The position numbers were made by a program, and so were the translations under genes. 64,000 bases of DNA, from positions 7,956,621 to 8,020,620 of the forward strand of contig CM032809.1 of the NCBI GenBank assembly GCA_019155185.1. The letters are read 5' to 3'. Origin of the DNA: Beaufortia kweichowensis (taxonomy: Eukaryota > Chordata > Actinopteri > Cypriniformes > Gastromyzontidae). This document shows, piece after piece, positions 44,058-56,447 of the stretch (its first letter is position 1; every line of letters begins with the position of its first letter). The notes beneath the pieces were generated by a model. That model did not search any database and was not told the DNA's origin. It saw only the letters and a program-made list of their open reading frames with translations.

Positions 44058-44460
44058 TTACACAGTAACTGTTATCTCATCAAGAGCCTTAGGTTGACAG
44101 CAAACCATCACTCTTTGTTTGAAAACAAGAATCGCATTTCCTTCTAAATGCCCAAATAGCTCTATGGCGCAGCATTTTACAGCCCAAGTTATGAGTACTG
44201 GGGTCAAAGGGCAACCCCGTTTTGTCGTCAAAGAGTGCTGTTTTCCTAAAAAGTATAGCTGTTCCTCTTTGGGATGAGGAATATTTTGTGCAGTAAATAT
44301 GCCACTCATCTTCGATACGTTTTACAAAATGATCATCTTCTCCAATGTGTGTCTCTTGTAAGAAAATAACATCAGCATTACTCAGTTGTGTCAGTTCCTG
44401 ATATATTTGTTTTCTTAGTCCATTAACATTCCAAGTGATGAAATGTATGGTTTCAGCCAT
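44058..44460 (-). pseudogene. Broken LINE-derived endonuclease ORF (EEP-A), chimeric
   Basis: From 44460 down to about 44241 the sequence is almost identical to the first 74 codons of the intact ORF at 56448-58106 (WNVNGL, QETH, ending at RKT). It then jumps, losing about 1 kb, and resumes in another frame with a diverged version of the C-terminal part (CPLTPVLI..., FKQRVMVC, ending ...ITVTV). The fused frame stops after 123 aa. The catalytic DFN and SDH motifs are missing, so the copy cannot be an active nuclease. The splice acceptor before the ATG (TTTTGACAG at 44495) survives. Confidence 0.85.
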
Positions 44461-44494
44461 TAACAGACTCTAGATCCACATCTATATTAGTTCC
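44461..44494 (-). promoter_or_regulatory. Splice acceptor and 5' UTR of endonuclease copy A
   Basis: On the - strand a pyrimidine-rich CTCAATTTTGTTTTGACAG precedes a 34-nt untranslated segment and the ATG at 44460. The same arrangement occurs before the intact copy (58107-58140), implying that the endonuclease ORF lies in a downstream exon with its promoter further upstream. Confidence 0.5.
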
Positions 44495-44946
44495 CTGTCA
44501 AAACAAAATTGAGGGAATGTAGGAATTTGACAAAACTAAGATTATGCATCAAGTACACTAAAGATATAATGTGAGCTAATTACTGGGCTAAGTCCTTTTA
44601 ATTCATGAAATTAGAGCCCTATAGTGCCAGACTTTCCATAGGCAGAATTGAAAAATAATAATACGTCTTCGCAACATTTTCTATCCTAAGTAAATGCTAC
44701 ATTCTTTTGTGTACATCAGTATTAAATCTTCTCATGTAAAAAGATCTCTTTACTTTTGGTGCATGTTTTTGGAAGCATTACCTGATAAACAAAAGAATAT
44801 TGCACAATTCTATATGACAGGTTAAGACCTATCAAAAATCAACCCACAAACACATGGGTGTGGTTCTGACACAATGAACTTTCCACAAGGATTATTAATC
44901 AGTAAACACAAAAATATTTCTCCAAACTAAACTTAAAACTGTCACC

Positions 44947-45500
44947 TGTGGAAAATATTCTTCAATAACTAACATGTCCGTTTTATTATTGATTTAATGT
45001 TTACATATATAATTATTCCATATTAATCAAAATATATAACTAAGTAATTAATTCATGAATATACTTAAGTCATGAATTGAGTACGAGAAATGTGTTGAAT
45101 CCAAATCTGTGAAAGAATTTCAAATATGTTCAGGGCGTTGGCGTCTCCAACAAAGCGCTAAGGACGAGGCTCAACGGCCCTGAGGAAAGTTACTGTGAAA
45201 AACAACCATAAATTAGGCAGAGGGCCAAAGACACCGTGCTGATTGGAGGGCAGATGAAGGAGGTCTCGGGAGGCATGGACAAAGAATGTGTTGTGTATAA
45301 ATATGTGAAACTTATAGCAAACTGGGTCTTCTTCCAACTGTGAGTTGTCGAGTTGGTTACAGTTTGACATTGTGAGGAAGACCCAGCGCGCTGAATTCTC
45401 TTCATATCTGATCAATAAACCTCAATTATTAATTATCTTATTTCGTCTCCTGTATATGAGATTCTGAACATGCTCGGACTGCCTTTATAAAAGTCCAACA
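44947..45500 (+). mobile_element. Solo LTR (554 bp) with CACC target duplication
   Basis: The insert begins TGTGGAAAATATTC, ends AGTCCAACA, and is flanked by CACC at 44943-44946 and 45501-45504. The sister duplication at about 58588 has the uninterrupted site GTCACCACAGAC with a single CACC. TG...CA ends, a TATA-like TATAAATA at about 45296 and AATAAA at about 45413 fit an LTR promoter and poly(A) signal on the + strand. There are no internal genes. The family (Gypsy-like or ERV-like, given a 4-bp duplication) is undetermined. It entered after the segmental duplication, or the empty copy came from an unoccupied allele. Confidence 0.88.
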
Positions 45501-46177
45501 CACCACAGACATATCATAATGTATGTATGTTTGTATGCCACAATAATTAATGTAAAGTATAAGAAAATATCCACAGGTGGAAATGCATCTTCTCCGTATT
45601 GTTTCATATTGGTTTCGATTCATAGTAAACGGACTAGATCACGTGGTTTCGGTTGCACAAAATGTTCTACAGACTATAAAAAAATAAGAAAGAAATGTTC
45701 TCAAAAACATTTGACTGAGAGGTTGTCATTTTATACCGAGCAATGTCATGTAAAGAAATATATAATTTCTTTACATCAAATCAAAACAAGAAAAATAAAG
45801 AGCTGAAATCGCCAAACGAAAATGTCTAAAAAATTTCACTTTGGATGGAATAGACTAATAAAAATAAAAATCTATTAGTCTATTAATAAAGATTTTTTTT
45901 CAGTTTTAATAAAGTATTTAAAAAAACAAAAACAAATTAACACCTGTGATATCAAGTATTTTTTATTTAGATTTTAAAGTTAGTTACCTTATATGTATGA
46001 GGATGTAGATCTGTAGAAATAGACTTCAACGATAATTAAATTCTTATTCTTGACAAAAAGTCAAGCCAACGTGCTTTCTAATTGTAGATACCAACACCTT
46101 GTTTCATATTGAACAAACAACAGACTTCTGACGCTTTATCTGCCTATCAAAGTCCTTTTGGGGAAGTCAGAGTAATC

Positions 46178-46500
46178 TGCCGCCATGTTTGCAACACTTC
46201 CGGGCAGCTATTTCAGTCACAGAGAGACCACAGTCCCATCTGTTTAAATGGGAGAAGACTGATATCGCTACAATCTCTGGCTAAAATTACAATTAAATAA
46301 CATATTACCAACTAACACTTAAACCTGATATCAACTTCACCATAACTTTTGATTCTTAAGCTGAAATTGCGCTAAAAACATATTTTGAAGTTGCTTCAGC
46401 TACTGCGCATGTGCAGAGGTTGGCAAGCCTCTCCGTAAACTCTTTTAAAAGCTCCTGCAAATATCAAATATCAGTCTTTATCGATTGATGATTGGCTCGT
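46178..46500 (-). promoter_or_regulatory. Duplicated housekeeping-type promoter, copy A
   Basis: Read on the - strand from upstream to downstream: a CCAAT box (complement of 46491-46495), an NRF1-like TGCACATGCGCA (complement of 46404-46415), an ETS site CCGGAAGT (complement of 46196-46203) and a YY1-like AAACATGGCGGCA (complement of 46178-46190). YY1 and ETS sites clustered near a start site are typical of TATA-less vertebrate promoters. It points toward the endonuclease remnant and the DUF4806 gene, and is the only promoter-like sequence upstream of either. Confidence 0.6.
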
Positions 46501-47035
46501 TTTAAAGAAAGGCGGGACTTTATATTGAGCTCTGCATGTGTTGCATCCTGTAGAGCAGGTTGGTGAAAAACAATCATTTGTTTGTAGAAATAAAGTAAAT
46601 TGTGCCCTTTTTTTGCAATGCAACTAAATCTTTTGTTTTTCGTTCAGCAGTTCCAACACTTTTCTTTACGCACTCGTGTGTTTTGCTCTCTGATCTGCTG
46701 GCGCTGTAAGCAGAGGAAGCCGGAAGAGCAGGATGTGGTTTTAACAAGAAAAAATGAAAATTGTGATGAAATTGTGATGTTGAGGTACAAACAAACATTT
46801 AGCTAAATCTTTTGTTGCTACACACCAAACAGACAGACACACATCGGGCTGATGGATATTTGTACAAAAACTTTTTGGTCATTTAAAAAATCATAAAACA
46901 ATTATATTTCCTTTGTTTATGTTTGTTCAAATTTGTAAAATGTCTATTCTTGAGTCTTATACCTTTCCATCAAAATATAGTCATGATTAGAGTAGAATTG
47001 TTAAATGTTAAAGTGAATATGGAAATAACATGAGG

Positions 47036-49361
47036 AACGGGGAGTAACAGGTTTATTAAGCACTTTTTGTTTTTAGCAAAACATTTAAAATCACTAAACA
47101 ATTTTAATCCTGTTTCTACACTTGCAGCTGCTGCTACAATCTTTTGAAATAAAAAAGATTTGTTCACAGCAAAACAAAGAATTGTGGGTTATCTGCAGCA
47201 AGAAAGGATGCATTGACATCATGCATCCTCCAAATTCAAAGTGTGCCAAACTACTACTATAGAGCACAAAATTTAAATTGCACATGGTTCAATTTTATGT
47301 ATATATATTTTTCTGTAAATTAAATTTCTCAAGAATTGCTGGCCTTGACCTACTGGATACTACAGTGTCACATTTGCTAAAATGCTGATGATTTTGAGCA
47401 AAGCATGTGTTAAATAACACAATTGACATGTACAGCATTATTTACTTACACCGGAGTTTCACTTTCATGCTTGGGGGGCATTATATATAGGGTTAGGGTA
47501 ATATTTTCTGCATTTAAAATACCTTAACAGTGAATGCTATACAAAAAGTAAAAACGAGTTCTACCTAATACAGAAGAAGTCACCTTTTTCTTTGCAGATG
47601 AGAGTCTTTCCTGAGCCATTGCGGATCGAAGCCAGTTTTTTATACTTCTCATAACTTAATTCTGATGTTGCAGAGCCTGTTTTAGTCTGTTATTTAGTGC
47701 ATCTCTGAACTAAAGCGGGAACAGAACAAGATGAGAGTGCACTCTCACAGGATTCACGGGAGAATTAAAACATAGTCACCTTAAATTAGACGTAATGTAC
47801 TACTTATACCTACTAAAATAATACGATAAGAGTAGTAAAACTACTAAAATTGCGAATTATTTTAGTTTTACTTTTCATTCATTGCACAGACAAAATTTTT
47901 ATTGGATCTAGTCAGGCCCCCAAACTCCGCCTATGACTGCATTACAGTTTGGATATTTTTGCATATTTAAGTGTTTGAATGTATTTAACATCTCTCTTTA
48001 GCATCTTACCATTAAAGTGTCCGTGCTTGCCCTTGAGCTTAGATTGCGTGTGTCAAAAAGTCACAACAAACTTCTTTCAGTTTGAAATTATCCTATTATA
48101 TCTGTGAAGAAGCACAAAAATAGTTTGTATACATTTTGCATTTGAGCTTTTGTTTGGTTATGTTTACATATTTTGTGCACTGAAAAATGCTGAATTAAAA
48201 AAAACATTTTTGTCTTTTTGTTTAGTGTCAGATTTTATTTTAAAGACTCATGATTTCTTATTATGTAATCAGTTTTGGATGAATTAGTTTTAAAATTAAA
48301 AATGAGATAAAATGGAAAAGTCTTCACCAAATTAGTCACACAAAACATGTATTATGACTTATATGAAAAATATATGTATTATAAGAATAAATATAGTCAC
48401 TGTGACAGGAAATAAATGAGCTATGAGGACATCTGTGGGTGCAAATGGGATCATCCCTTGATGAAGTGTTTAAATATAATGCTCTGTAAAACACTGTAGA
48501 ATTGTCATATTTTACTTTTTTTTTAAAGAAAAAAACGGAGCGATGCAACAGATGCCAAATCATAAGTTTATTGTGTCCTAAAAATCACACAAACACCAAA
48601 AGCACATTTTAAGGGACCGTACCAGATAATTGCTCTTCTTTTAATTGTTTTAAAGTCTACCCTAACTTGTATAGCTTCTATTAAAACCCATTGTTATGTG
48701 CATTACTTTTTAAAAACCTCAACATATAAAACATTTAAGCTACAGATGCCCCATTACATTACATGATTCAACAGAAAACAAGCTGCTGTAATAAAAAATA
48801 GATGATTGGTCTAAATATATCACACATTTGAACCTTGTTGGTCAAAAAAGACACATACATATATTCATGTTTAAGAATAACCAAGAATATGATGTATATA
48901 CAAGTATATAATGGTGGTGAATGGTACTGATTATGAAATTGAAAGCTCTTTGTCATAATGTTCAGTCTGAGTAATAACTAACATCATTTATGTTATCATT
49001 TCATCTCTGTGATTCCTCAATTGGTGGAGCAATGCTTTACTTTTCTTAAGGAAAACAAGGTTAAAAAGGGGTCTAACTTAAAATAAATGAGAGGAAAGAT
49101 GTGAGTGCAAAAAGATAAGCCAGTGGAGGAGAGAGATCAAGGAACAGAGAAAAAAAAAGGACAAAGTTTTGAATAAATGCATCTGACAAATGCATAAATG
49201 TAAATGTTGCTAAAAATGCATTTAGGAGACCATGTAAAGAGTTAACACATTATGTTTAAACAAACCCGCACTATGATTGGTACTAGCTGGTTGCACAATT
49301 GAGGTGCTATATAAACTCCTGCGGGGTCATTTTTTGGAGAAGAACAGGCTATTGCTTGATC
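47036..49361. other. Spacer between duplicated units; 3' flank of GTPase gene
   Basis: AT-rich, with no gene supported. A 35-bp SINE tail (GCATCTGACAAATGCATAAA then TGTAAATG) lies at 49172-49206. The sequence just after the GTPase stop (49300-49361) includes CTATATAAACTCC on the + strand, a TATA-like word without other support. Confidence 0.45.
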
Positions 49362-52300
49362 TCACAGAAGCTGTGATAGTCTCTCCACTTCTTTAATCTC
49401 TCTGGAGACATCTAGAGAAAACACATTATATGATGTCATATATCATGTTAGCTGAACTTTAATTTTAGCTGAGACTGAAGTCTTGTAGTTATCAGCAATT
49501 CAAAGTAGTTCATGAATAGTTAAAATCATTTTAAAAAATACATTTTATCATTACTTGATGATTTAAGAGGGTAAAATTGTCTCTTACCCAACAGGGTGAT
49601 TTTGCTGGTTTGTGAAGGCAAGTCCTCCACTGAACTCTCAATTCCAGATTCAAGGGTTTTCATTATATGCTTCTGTGTGTTAAAGACAGATAAGAGACAT
49701 CAGAAATATTTATTTATATTTTATGTAACAAACTCTCACTATTTATGAGTGTAGGAAAAAATACCCTCAAATCGTTGAACAATTGAAGCATTTGCACTTT
49801 TGCCTCATTGAACATTTGAGGTTTTAACTGCTCAATTGTGTCAGCAATTGTTTTCTCCATCTTCTCCATACATCCAACTCCTTTCTTCTCTGCAGCTCCT
49901 GTAATAATCAACATTTAATATTTGTTGTTATTAAAAATGTGTGAAGTGAGTAGGAAATAATATAAAAAATATAGTAAAGAAAGTTAATACATAAAATAAT
50001 GGTCTTAAAACTGACAGATTTTTAGATGTCCAACTGTGATTGGACAAGTTATAAAAGCCGTTTGTGTGTATGTGCATATTGGTGGTTTACTCTTGTATCC
50101 AGGAGCCATTTTATTCTGAATGGTTATGTAGATTGCTAAGTAGATTTCCTTCTTCATTTCTATAATGTCTCTGCTGAGTGACACCTTCAGTTTAGTTTCC
50201 TATTTAGAGGGTTGAATAATGTTTGAAAACTGCAGATGTACATTCAACAAAATTTAGTAATAGAATATTTAGTGTTTGGGTTTTTTCTGTGGTTCATGCC
50301 TTTAAAAAACTTCTTGAGAGAAAGAGAGAATAATAATAGATGGAAAAAGAATTTCAATTAACTGTTAAGTCACAATAAGTATAAGAACATGCAACATTAT
50401 TGAATAATAATCTTCAGTGTATTCTGTATAAAATATTTTGCCAAATATTCTCCTGCTTTTTAAAAAAAGGTTTGGATGCTTTGTTGTCCTATTTCACAAG
50501 CCACACACACACACACCTTAAGTCTTACGTGCAGATGTTTGCACAAAGAAAAGCAGGTTGGACAACTGAACACACCTGTGTTTTGATGAATGTTTCAATA
50601 GGATGTAACATAGTTGATCTTGGGAAGACACCCTGGATAATGTTAAACTTTTCGACCTGTTTTTGCATTGAATTCTCGTCATTATCGTCAACACTAGAGC
50701 CAAGAAAATAAAACTAAAGTCAAATATGATTAAAAACCTGTGAGTCTTCACAAACATAAATAAAGGATCACGTTTTGTTATTTACATTGCGTTCTGTATA
50801 TTTTAAAAAACTGTCAAGCCAGCTCTGGTAAATTATACTGATAACATTTCTAACAAACTGAGAGAAGATTGTATATGATATGAAAGAGAAAAACTTACGG
50901 AAACATGATTAGAAACTCCTTACTAATGGAGTCATACATGTGTTTGGTCAAACACTTGTTTAAATCTATAGGCCTGTTCCAGGAATTTGGCCAGTAGTAT
51001 CCTTCTCTCTGACAAAGAGCTCGATAAATTTTGTGAAATCCTCTATTATCTTTTGGTCTAACCTGAAAGAAATGAACATGAATGTAGTTAAAAAGTAAAA
51101 ACCTGCACAAATACACAAATTTCATAAATGAGTCCTGCTTACAGATAATAACATGTCATTTGTGGTCTTAAGACACAATGTCACTGATTGTTCAACACCC
51201 TTTGAGAGACATCGCTCCAGATTATCATGAAGTGTTTTCAAACGACTATCCAACATCTCCAGTTCATTCTCTAGGTTTCTCTGCAGATCCTTCAAGACTC
51301 TGGCTTTTGTCTCAATAAAACACAAAATAATACAGTGAATGTAAATTATTTACCATATTAATCTACTGCCAGTTTTCAAAACACATGTTCCTATGAAATA
51401 TCAGTAATTAAAATTCATACCATGTCTTCATGTGTATCCAGTTGGACACTTTGGATCAAGGACAAAATTCCTTTTGCTCCATTGACATAATCTCTGGTCA
51501 GTTTTTCATTGATGCTCTTGTTAAGGCTTTTGAGCACATCCCTCAGTTTTGGTATCTCTACAGATCATTTCATAATGTATTTCAGAGTTTTATTACTGAA
51601 AATATTACAGAATAATGACAAAGCATAACACCTTTAACTTTTTTGCATGATATACTTTACCCGTTTCAGGAGGTTTCAGATGTGACGTTTGTTCAAAGAA
51701 TGCCAAGGAGCTTACAGTGAAAACTTCAGTAATGAATCTTTCCTTAGATTCCTGCATATTAAATATCTATGAAATTTTAATGATATCAGTATCAGCACCA
51801 CTCAAAAGCACATTCTCCTCCATCAGAATTCAACTCTGATTTTACATGACACGCAAAATATAACTTAAAACACAGGAGCTGTCAATCAAGATCTATTAAA
51901 TAAATAAATACTGCTAATAGTGAAATTTATCCTTTTTTTTGTTTATTTTGTTTTTGGTCAATAAATCAAATGGCAAAATGTTTAAAAGGTGCAAAACCTT
52001 CACCAACAAGCTGGTTGTTTTATTTGTATTATACAAAAAAACAGTAGCCATAGAATACCATACTAATAATGATATATACATACCTTACTTTCAGAAGTTT
52101 TCAACTTTTGTTTAATTCCTTTCTTTGCTAGTTCGTTTCTATTAAGTATGCATTTTCTTTTCACATCCTAAAAATGATTAATATATGAGAAAATACATGT
52201 CTGTATAAGATGAAGCTGAAAACCATTGTAAATGTGATTCAGCAATTCAATTCCCAATAAAATAGCACTTTAGCCTAGTCAGTACAGCGATATTGTGAAA

Positions 52301-55300
52301 GAATAGTCTATGACAAAATGACATTATAAACCAAGTTTACCGAATCATCTCCTCCTGAAATCTGGGCCTCAGTAAGTTTTGTAGCTCTAAAAAGAAATTG
52401 AAGGTAAATGGTAGAAAGGTAAAAGTCCATGTTTTATACATGTAATAATTGTTTGTCTATTTATTAACTTTAATTCAATTGTAGTTCATTTAATTTTAGT
52501 TCATTTAGCAAAAGATTCATTTTAATGACAAAGATCTTCTTATTCTAACCTCAGGTATTCTGCTGGTTTCATTTCGTCAGTTTTAGTACAGATGAAGTTT
52601 ATGTATTTGCATTCTCCTCCAGGTCCCAAGTCTTCAATGCAGTGTTCTAATATTCCCCAGGGATCTTTGTCTGTAACCGCACGCTTGATGTCACTTACAA
52701 TCCACACGGAAGAGCACTCTCTTAGTTTCTAGATAAAAATAAATACACAGAGTAAAATAATACTGCTAAAAAAGCTGCAAAAAAATTTAGTGCAAGTTAC
52801 AGTAAAGTGTTTACAGATTTCCAGAGGTCATCTCTGATCTTGTTGCAGTCTCCAGTACCAGGAATGTCAACAAGGATAATGTGCTCCAAAAGTTCATGAC
52901 AGTCTGGAATCTTAATGATCACACTCTTCACAAGCGGCCAGTACCAGCCGCCAGGATTAGCTGAACTATTTTCCAAGTAACAAGAAACACTGTTGGCAAA
53001 CTCTGAGGGCTGTTGAAAAAGTAAACAATTTATATTTGCTTCTTACAGTATACAAGAAAAAGAGAATTGTGCAATATCTAATAAATGCCAATGAGCGTTG
53101 TGATCTGTGTATGCGCTTACGTCACTGCTTGATATTATCTTCTTCTGTCCAGAAAGCATATAGTCAATTTCAGTATATTTGGGATCTCTCTTTAGCTCCT
53201 CTAATGTTTTCTCTTCAGCATCAGCTCCATACAGGGCAATGATCCTTTCTTTAACAGTTTCTGCAATTTCATTATCCTCACTTTTGTCTGATGAAGCAAT
53301 CTCATTTTCCCATTCCTGCAAAAGCACACAACATCATACATCCTTTATTTCAGTTTTGTTCAGGGAGAAAAAGAAAATAATCTATTAATGAGCAAACCTC
53401 TTTAGAAATGAATTCAATCTCTGCTGTGTAGTTGGAGTCGATCAGATTTGCTTCCACTTGAGTTACAAGAGCTGTACATGCACCAAAACCACCAGATGGC
53501 AGTAAAGACTCTTTTCCCAGTACTGCATTTAATAAGGAGCTTTTCCCTTCTCCTGTCCTCCCAAAAATCCCAACTGTTGCCTTTCTTCTGGCGCCTTTAT
53601 CTATCTTTGAAATGGCATCTCTGTGTATCATGACAGAAGCATGTAATAGAAAACTGGTTTAAATGAATATAAATAAATTTAAACACTTACACAATGTGGG
53701 TTTGTAATGTAGTAATGGTGTGGTCTGCACCCTTTATGGCCTGAACTTGTGCGTTAATTTCTTCCACGATCCATTTTGCCTTCTTCATTGGGTTCATATC
53801 TGTGTTCAATTAAGAAAAGATTGATAACAGTAAAGATTATTTTTGCACAGATAATTAACTAGAGTACATCACACATGATAGGGGGTATGGGATGGATGCT
53901 CATGTTTAGTTGGCTAATTATAGCGGAGCCAGTAGGCTATCTCCTGTGACAGAAACAGACAATGAAAGAAAGTAGCTGTCATTATAAAAGCCTGTTTCTG
54001 CCACTGAATAAAAAATAGAATAGTCCATAAGTATGGGATTCGACACACCTAACGCCTCTAGACAGGAAACTGTCAGGTAAATACCCTGTATGCCCATGTG
54101 ACAACTGTCACAGAGCCAGTTATCCCGCCTTCAGCATCGGATTCATTCACTCGCTCTGATTCACCGGACTTCTAAACTCAATTTCCCATCATGCACTGCA
54201 CTTCTCCCTCCGCCATCTTGTGATTACCTGTTACCACTTACCCGGACTCTATTTATACCCTGTGTTTGTTCTCTGTCATTGTCTGGTGTTGTTGTTGTTA
54301 TCTGGTGGTGGCGGTGTACCTGTTGATCTATGGATGTTTGTACCTGAAACCTGACTACTTCGTTACATGTTGTTCCTTGGATGTTTGTACTTCTCCCTCA
54401 AGTACAGTTTGAGATTCATTGTTACTTCTGAGTTTGTGTTTTACCTGGAACGCTAACAACAACTAACCGGAAGTGACAGAATTTGAAATAAAAAGACATT
54501 AACCTCAATTCTACACCTACAGTCTGATTGCACTTATTTTGTTTTTGTACAGAACATGTCTGAAACAGAACTGACTTACCTGTGGTCGGTGATGCATCAC
54601 GTTTCCTTTTCATACCTGTCAAAGAATAAATGTGATTCAGTTTTCTGAATGACAAGCTGTAACACAATCTAGCAAACATACACTAATGATTATTATGAAA
54701 CAAGATATTTCATACCATGACTAGTGACTGTGATGTTGTGTGTGGATGTAATATGAAAACACAAGAGAAAGTGTGAAATGGTTAAATCACATCGAGTCAA
54801 GCCTGAAGTTCGTTAAAGTCACTCTTACTACACAATAAAATCATATTTAAAATCATGTTACATGGCTGGATGGGAAATTCAATAATATAAAATATATCCC
54901 CACTAAAGTGAATGTAATTCTAAAGCACTAGGGAGTATTTACACTATTTGAAAAAATAGATGACTTGGACTGAATAATAAAGAAATAGATGCCATAATCA
55001 GTGGCAGAGTCAGGGATTTTTCATAGGGGTGGCGAGGCAGGGGCCAGAAGTTACTCTGGGGTGGCACAGAAAATTTCATTATGCAAACAAAAATGGCACT
55101 CATGGTCATTTGGCTGCTTCTTGTTACTCTTTTTAAAGACTCTTTTCTCTTTCTTTCTGCAATATCTGCTGCCTTTCTCTGAATTCTTCTCCCATTTCAC
55201 TGACTGTCTGACATGAATACACTTAAGCAAAACATTTCAACATTACCATGTTTAAAAAATATTTAAGTTAAAAGTTTCTATAATTTCTGTTATATATAAA

Positions 55301-56290
55301 CTCATAGATAACGCGAGAATTAGTTTTAAGCGTATAAGTCAGCTAGCTGCTTCCTAACGTCTTTTTACACAGGACATTGATAAAACTGCGCTGAATTGAC
55401 ACGTATCTTTAAACAAATCAAACAGTCAGCTGATATGTGTTGTTGTATTCTAACACTCAAAGTTGATCCAAGCACCGAGGGCTGCGCTGTACTCCTTCTC
55501 CCACTTTTTACAAACTTGGGAAACTATTGCAAAAAACATTTTTTTCAAATTCTAGGCAAAAAGTGACTACATCAGATATGCTAAAATCAAAACATTACAC
55601 TTCAGAGGTCAAAGAGACATTGATATTAACTAATTCTTCTATTAAATAAAAAATCAGTTGTCTCACCAATTGTTTGTGTGGACTTGGATGTCAGCAGTGT
55701 AGATCCAAACGGAGTAGAGGGCCTAAATGAATAAATACATGTCAAATGTATTACATTATTTTAATTATTCCATGTAATTAATCACATTCAGGTCATTTGA
55801 TTTGTGCAGGGTAATGACTGCAAACATGCTATGTGAATAACAACATTTTTCTTGACTTATTACTAGGTTTGCATCAGTAAACAATATATTACTACAAAAG
55901 CAAATAGAACATGAAAAATCCATTTATAATCAATATGTACAGTACATGCTTACCTATCTTTCTGTGCTTTTACAATCTCTTGTTTCTCTACAGCATCTTC
56001 ATAAGTGTCTACAGAAAGATATTATGATTTTGATGAATTATGAAACATGAAACAGTTCTATGTATAATTTTAAAACAAACAATGTTACCATATTCTGCAT
56101 GAAGAATTATATTTAACATATCCCATGGTTTTCCTGATGTTAAAGGCTCAAGTCCGTTTTTAACAGCTTCCATGAAATTTTCTGCTGATCTGAATGGGGG
56201 CCAGTGACATCGTGTTTTGTCTGCGTTTAACCATTTTGATGATGTTACCATCACTTCATCTGTATCTTGCAAGGTTACAACAGCATACAT
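49362..56290 (-). CDS. nuggc-like: SLIP-GC/NUGGC-like nuclear GTPase (20 exons, 811 aa)
   Basis: Coding exons: 56290-56089, 56008-55954, 55722-55667, 54615-54580, 53799-53691, 53620-53398, 53315-53121, 53009-52815, 52728-52550, 52386-52341, 52167-52084, 51751-51661, 51557-51421, 51310-51143, 51062-50899, 50693-50576, 50199-50091, 49898-49765, 49672-49588 and 49411-49362. Every border is GT/AG and all phases agree, giving 811 aa. Exon 1 is a CHWPPFRS module shared with the DUF4806 gene. Exon 4 supplies a basic stretch MKRKRD (106-111), a candidate nuclear signal or alternative start. The GTPase motifs are P-loop GRTGEGKSS (173-181), switch-I Thr about 202, DIPG (340-343) and TKTD (405-408). 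The C-terminal half is helical, as in dynamin-like GTPases. SLIP-GC is a nuclear GTPase of activated lymphoid cells. The odd feature is the extra N-terminal module. An untranslated exon must lie upstream, since an acceptor sits 7 nt before the ATG. Confidence 0.9.
53880..54470. repeat. Probable interspersed repeat in GTPase intron 4
   Basis: Intron 4 holds a stretch of higher GC than its surroundings with words I associate with dispersed fish elements (AATTTCCCATCATGCACTGC, CTCTATTTATACCCTG, repeated GGATGTTTGTAC). No terminal repeats or target duplication were defined, so the class is open. Confidence 0.4.
54996..55080 (+). repeat. Probable repeat fragment in GTPase intron 3
   Basis: AGTGGCAGAGTCAGGGATTT, AGGGGTGGCGAGGCAGGGGC and ACTCTGGGGTGGCACAG resemble the end of a dispersed fish repeat. 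It is GC-rich against an AT-rich intron. The identification is from memory only. Confidence 0.35.
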
Positions 56291-56447
56291 ACTTGACCTG
56301 GTGGAAAATGTAGATAGCATATATTTACCACATTTTAATAAAATACCACAGTCAGTTCAGAAAAATCTAAATAGTTCTACATGGGTCTACTAATGGCTGT
56401 GTGGTTTAGTCAAAACGAGGAAAATAACGTTGAAATTAGTGAAACCT

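Larger units (their letters stand above)
44240..47035. repeat. Recent segmental duplication, copy A
   Basis: Nearly identical over most of its length to about 57885-60108, including the endonuclease 5' end, its untranslated acceptor, about 2 kb upstream and the promoter. It is interrupted here by the solo LTR at 44947-45500. Similarity fades at the right end after the shared CATCGGGCTGATGGAT (about 46843-46858) into a patchier match ending at GGAATATGGAAATAACAT-like sequence near 47033. The left edge falls inside the endonuclease ORF. Confidence 0.9.

Noticed and set aside
45519..46300. Plus-strand frames duplicated at 58700-58927 and 59187-59378, considered as a duplicated small gene.
   Set aside because: Similarity is explained by the near-identical segmental duplication; small indels break the frames differently and they overlap the - strand promoter.
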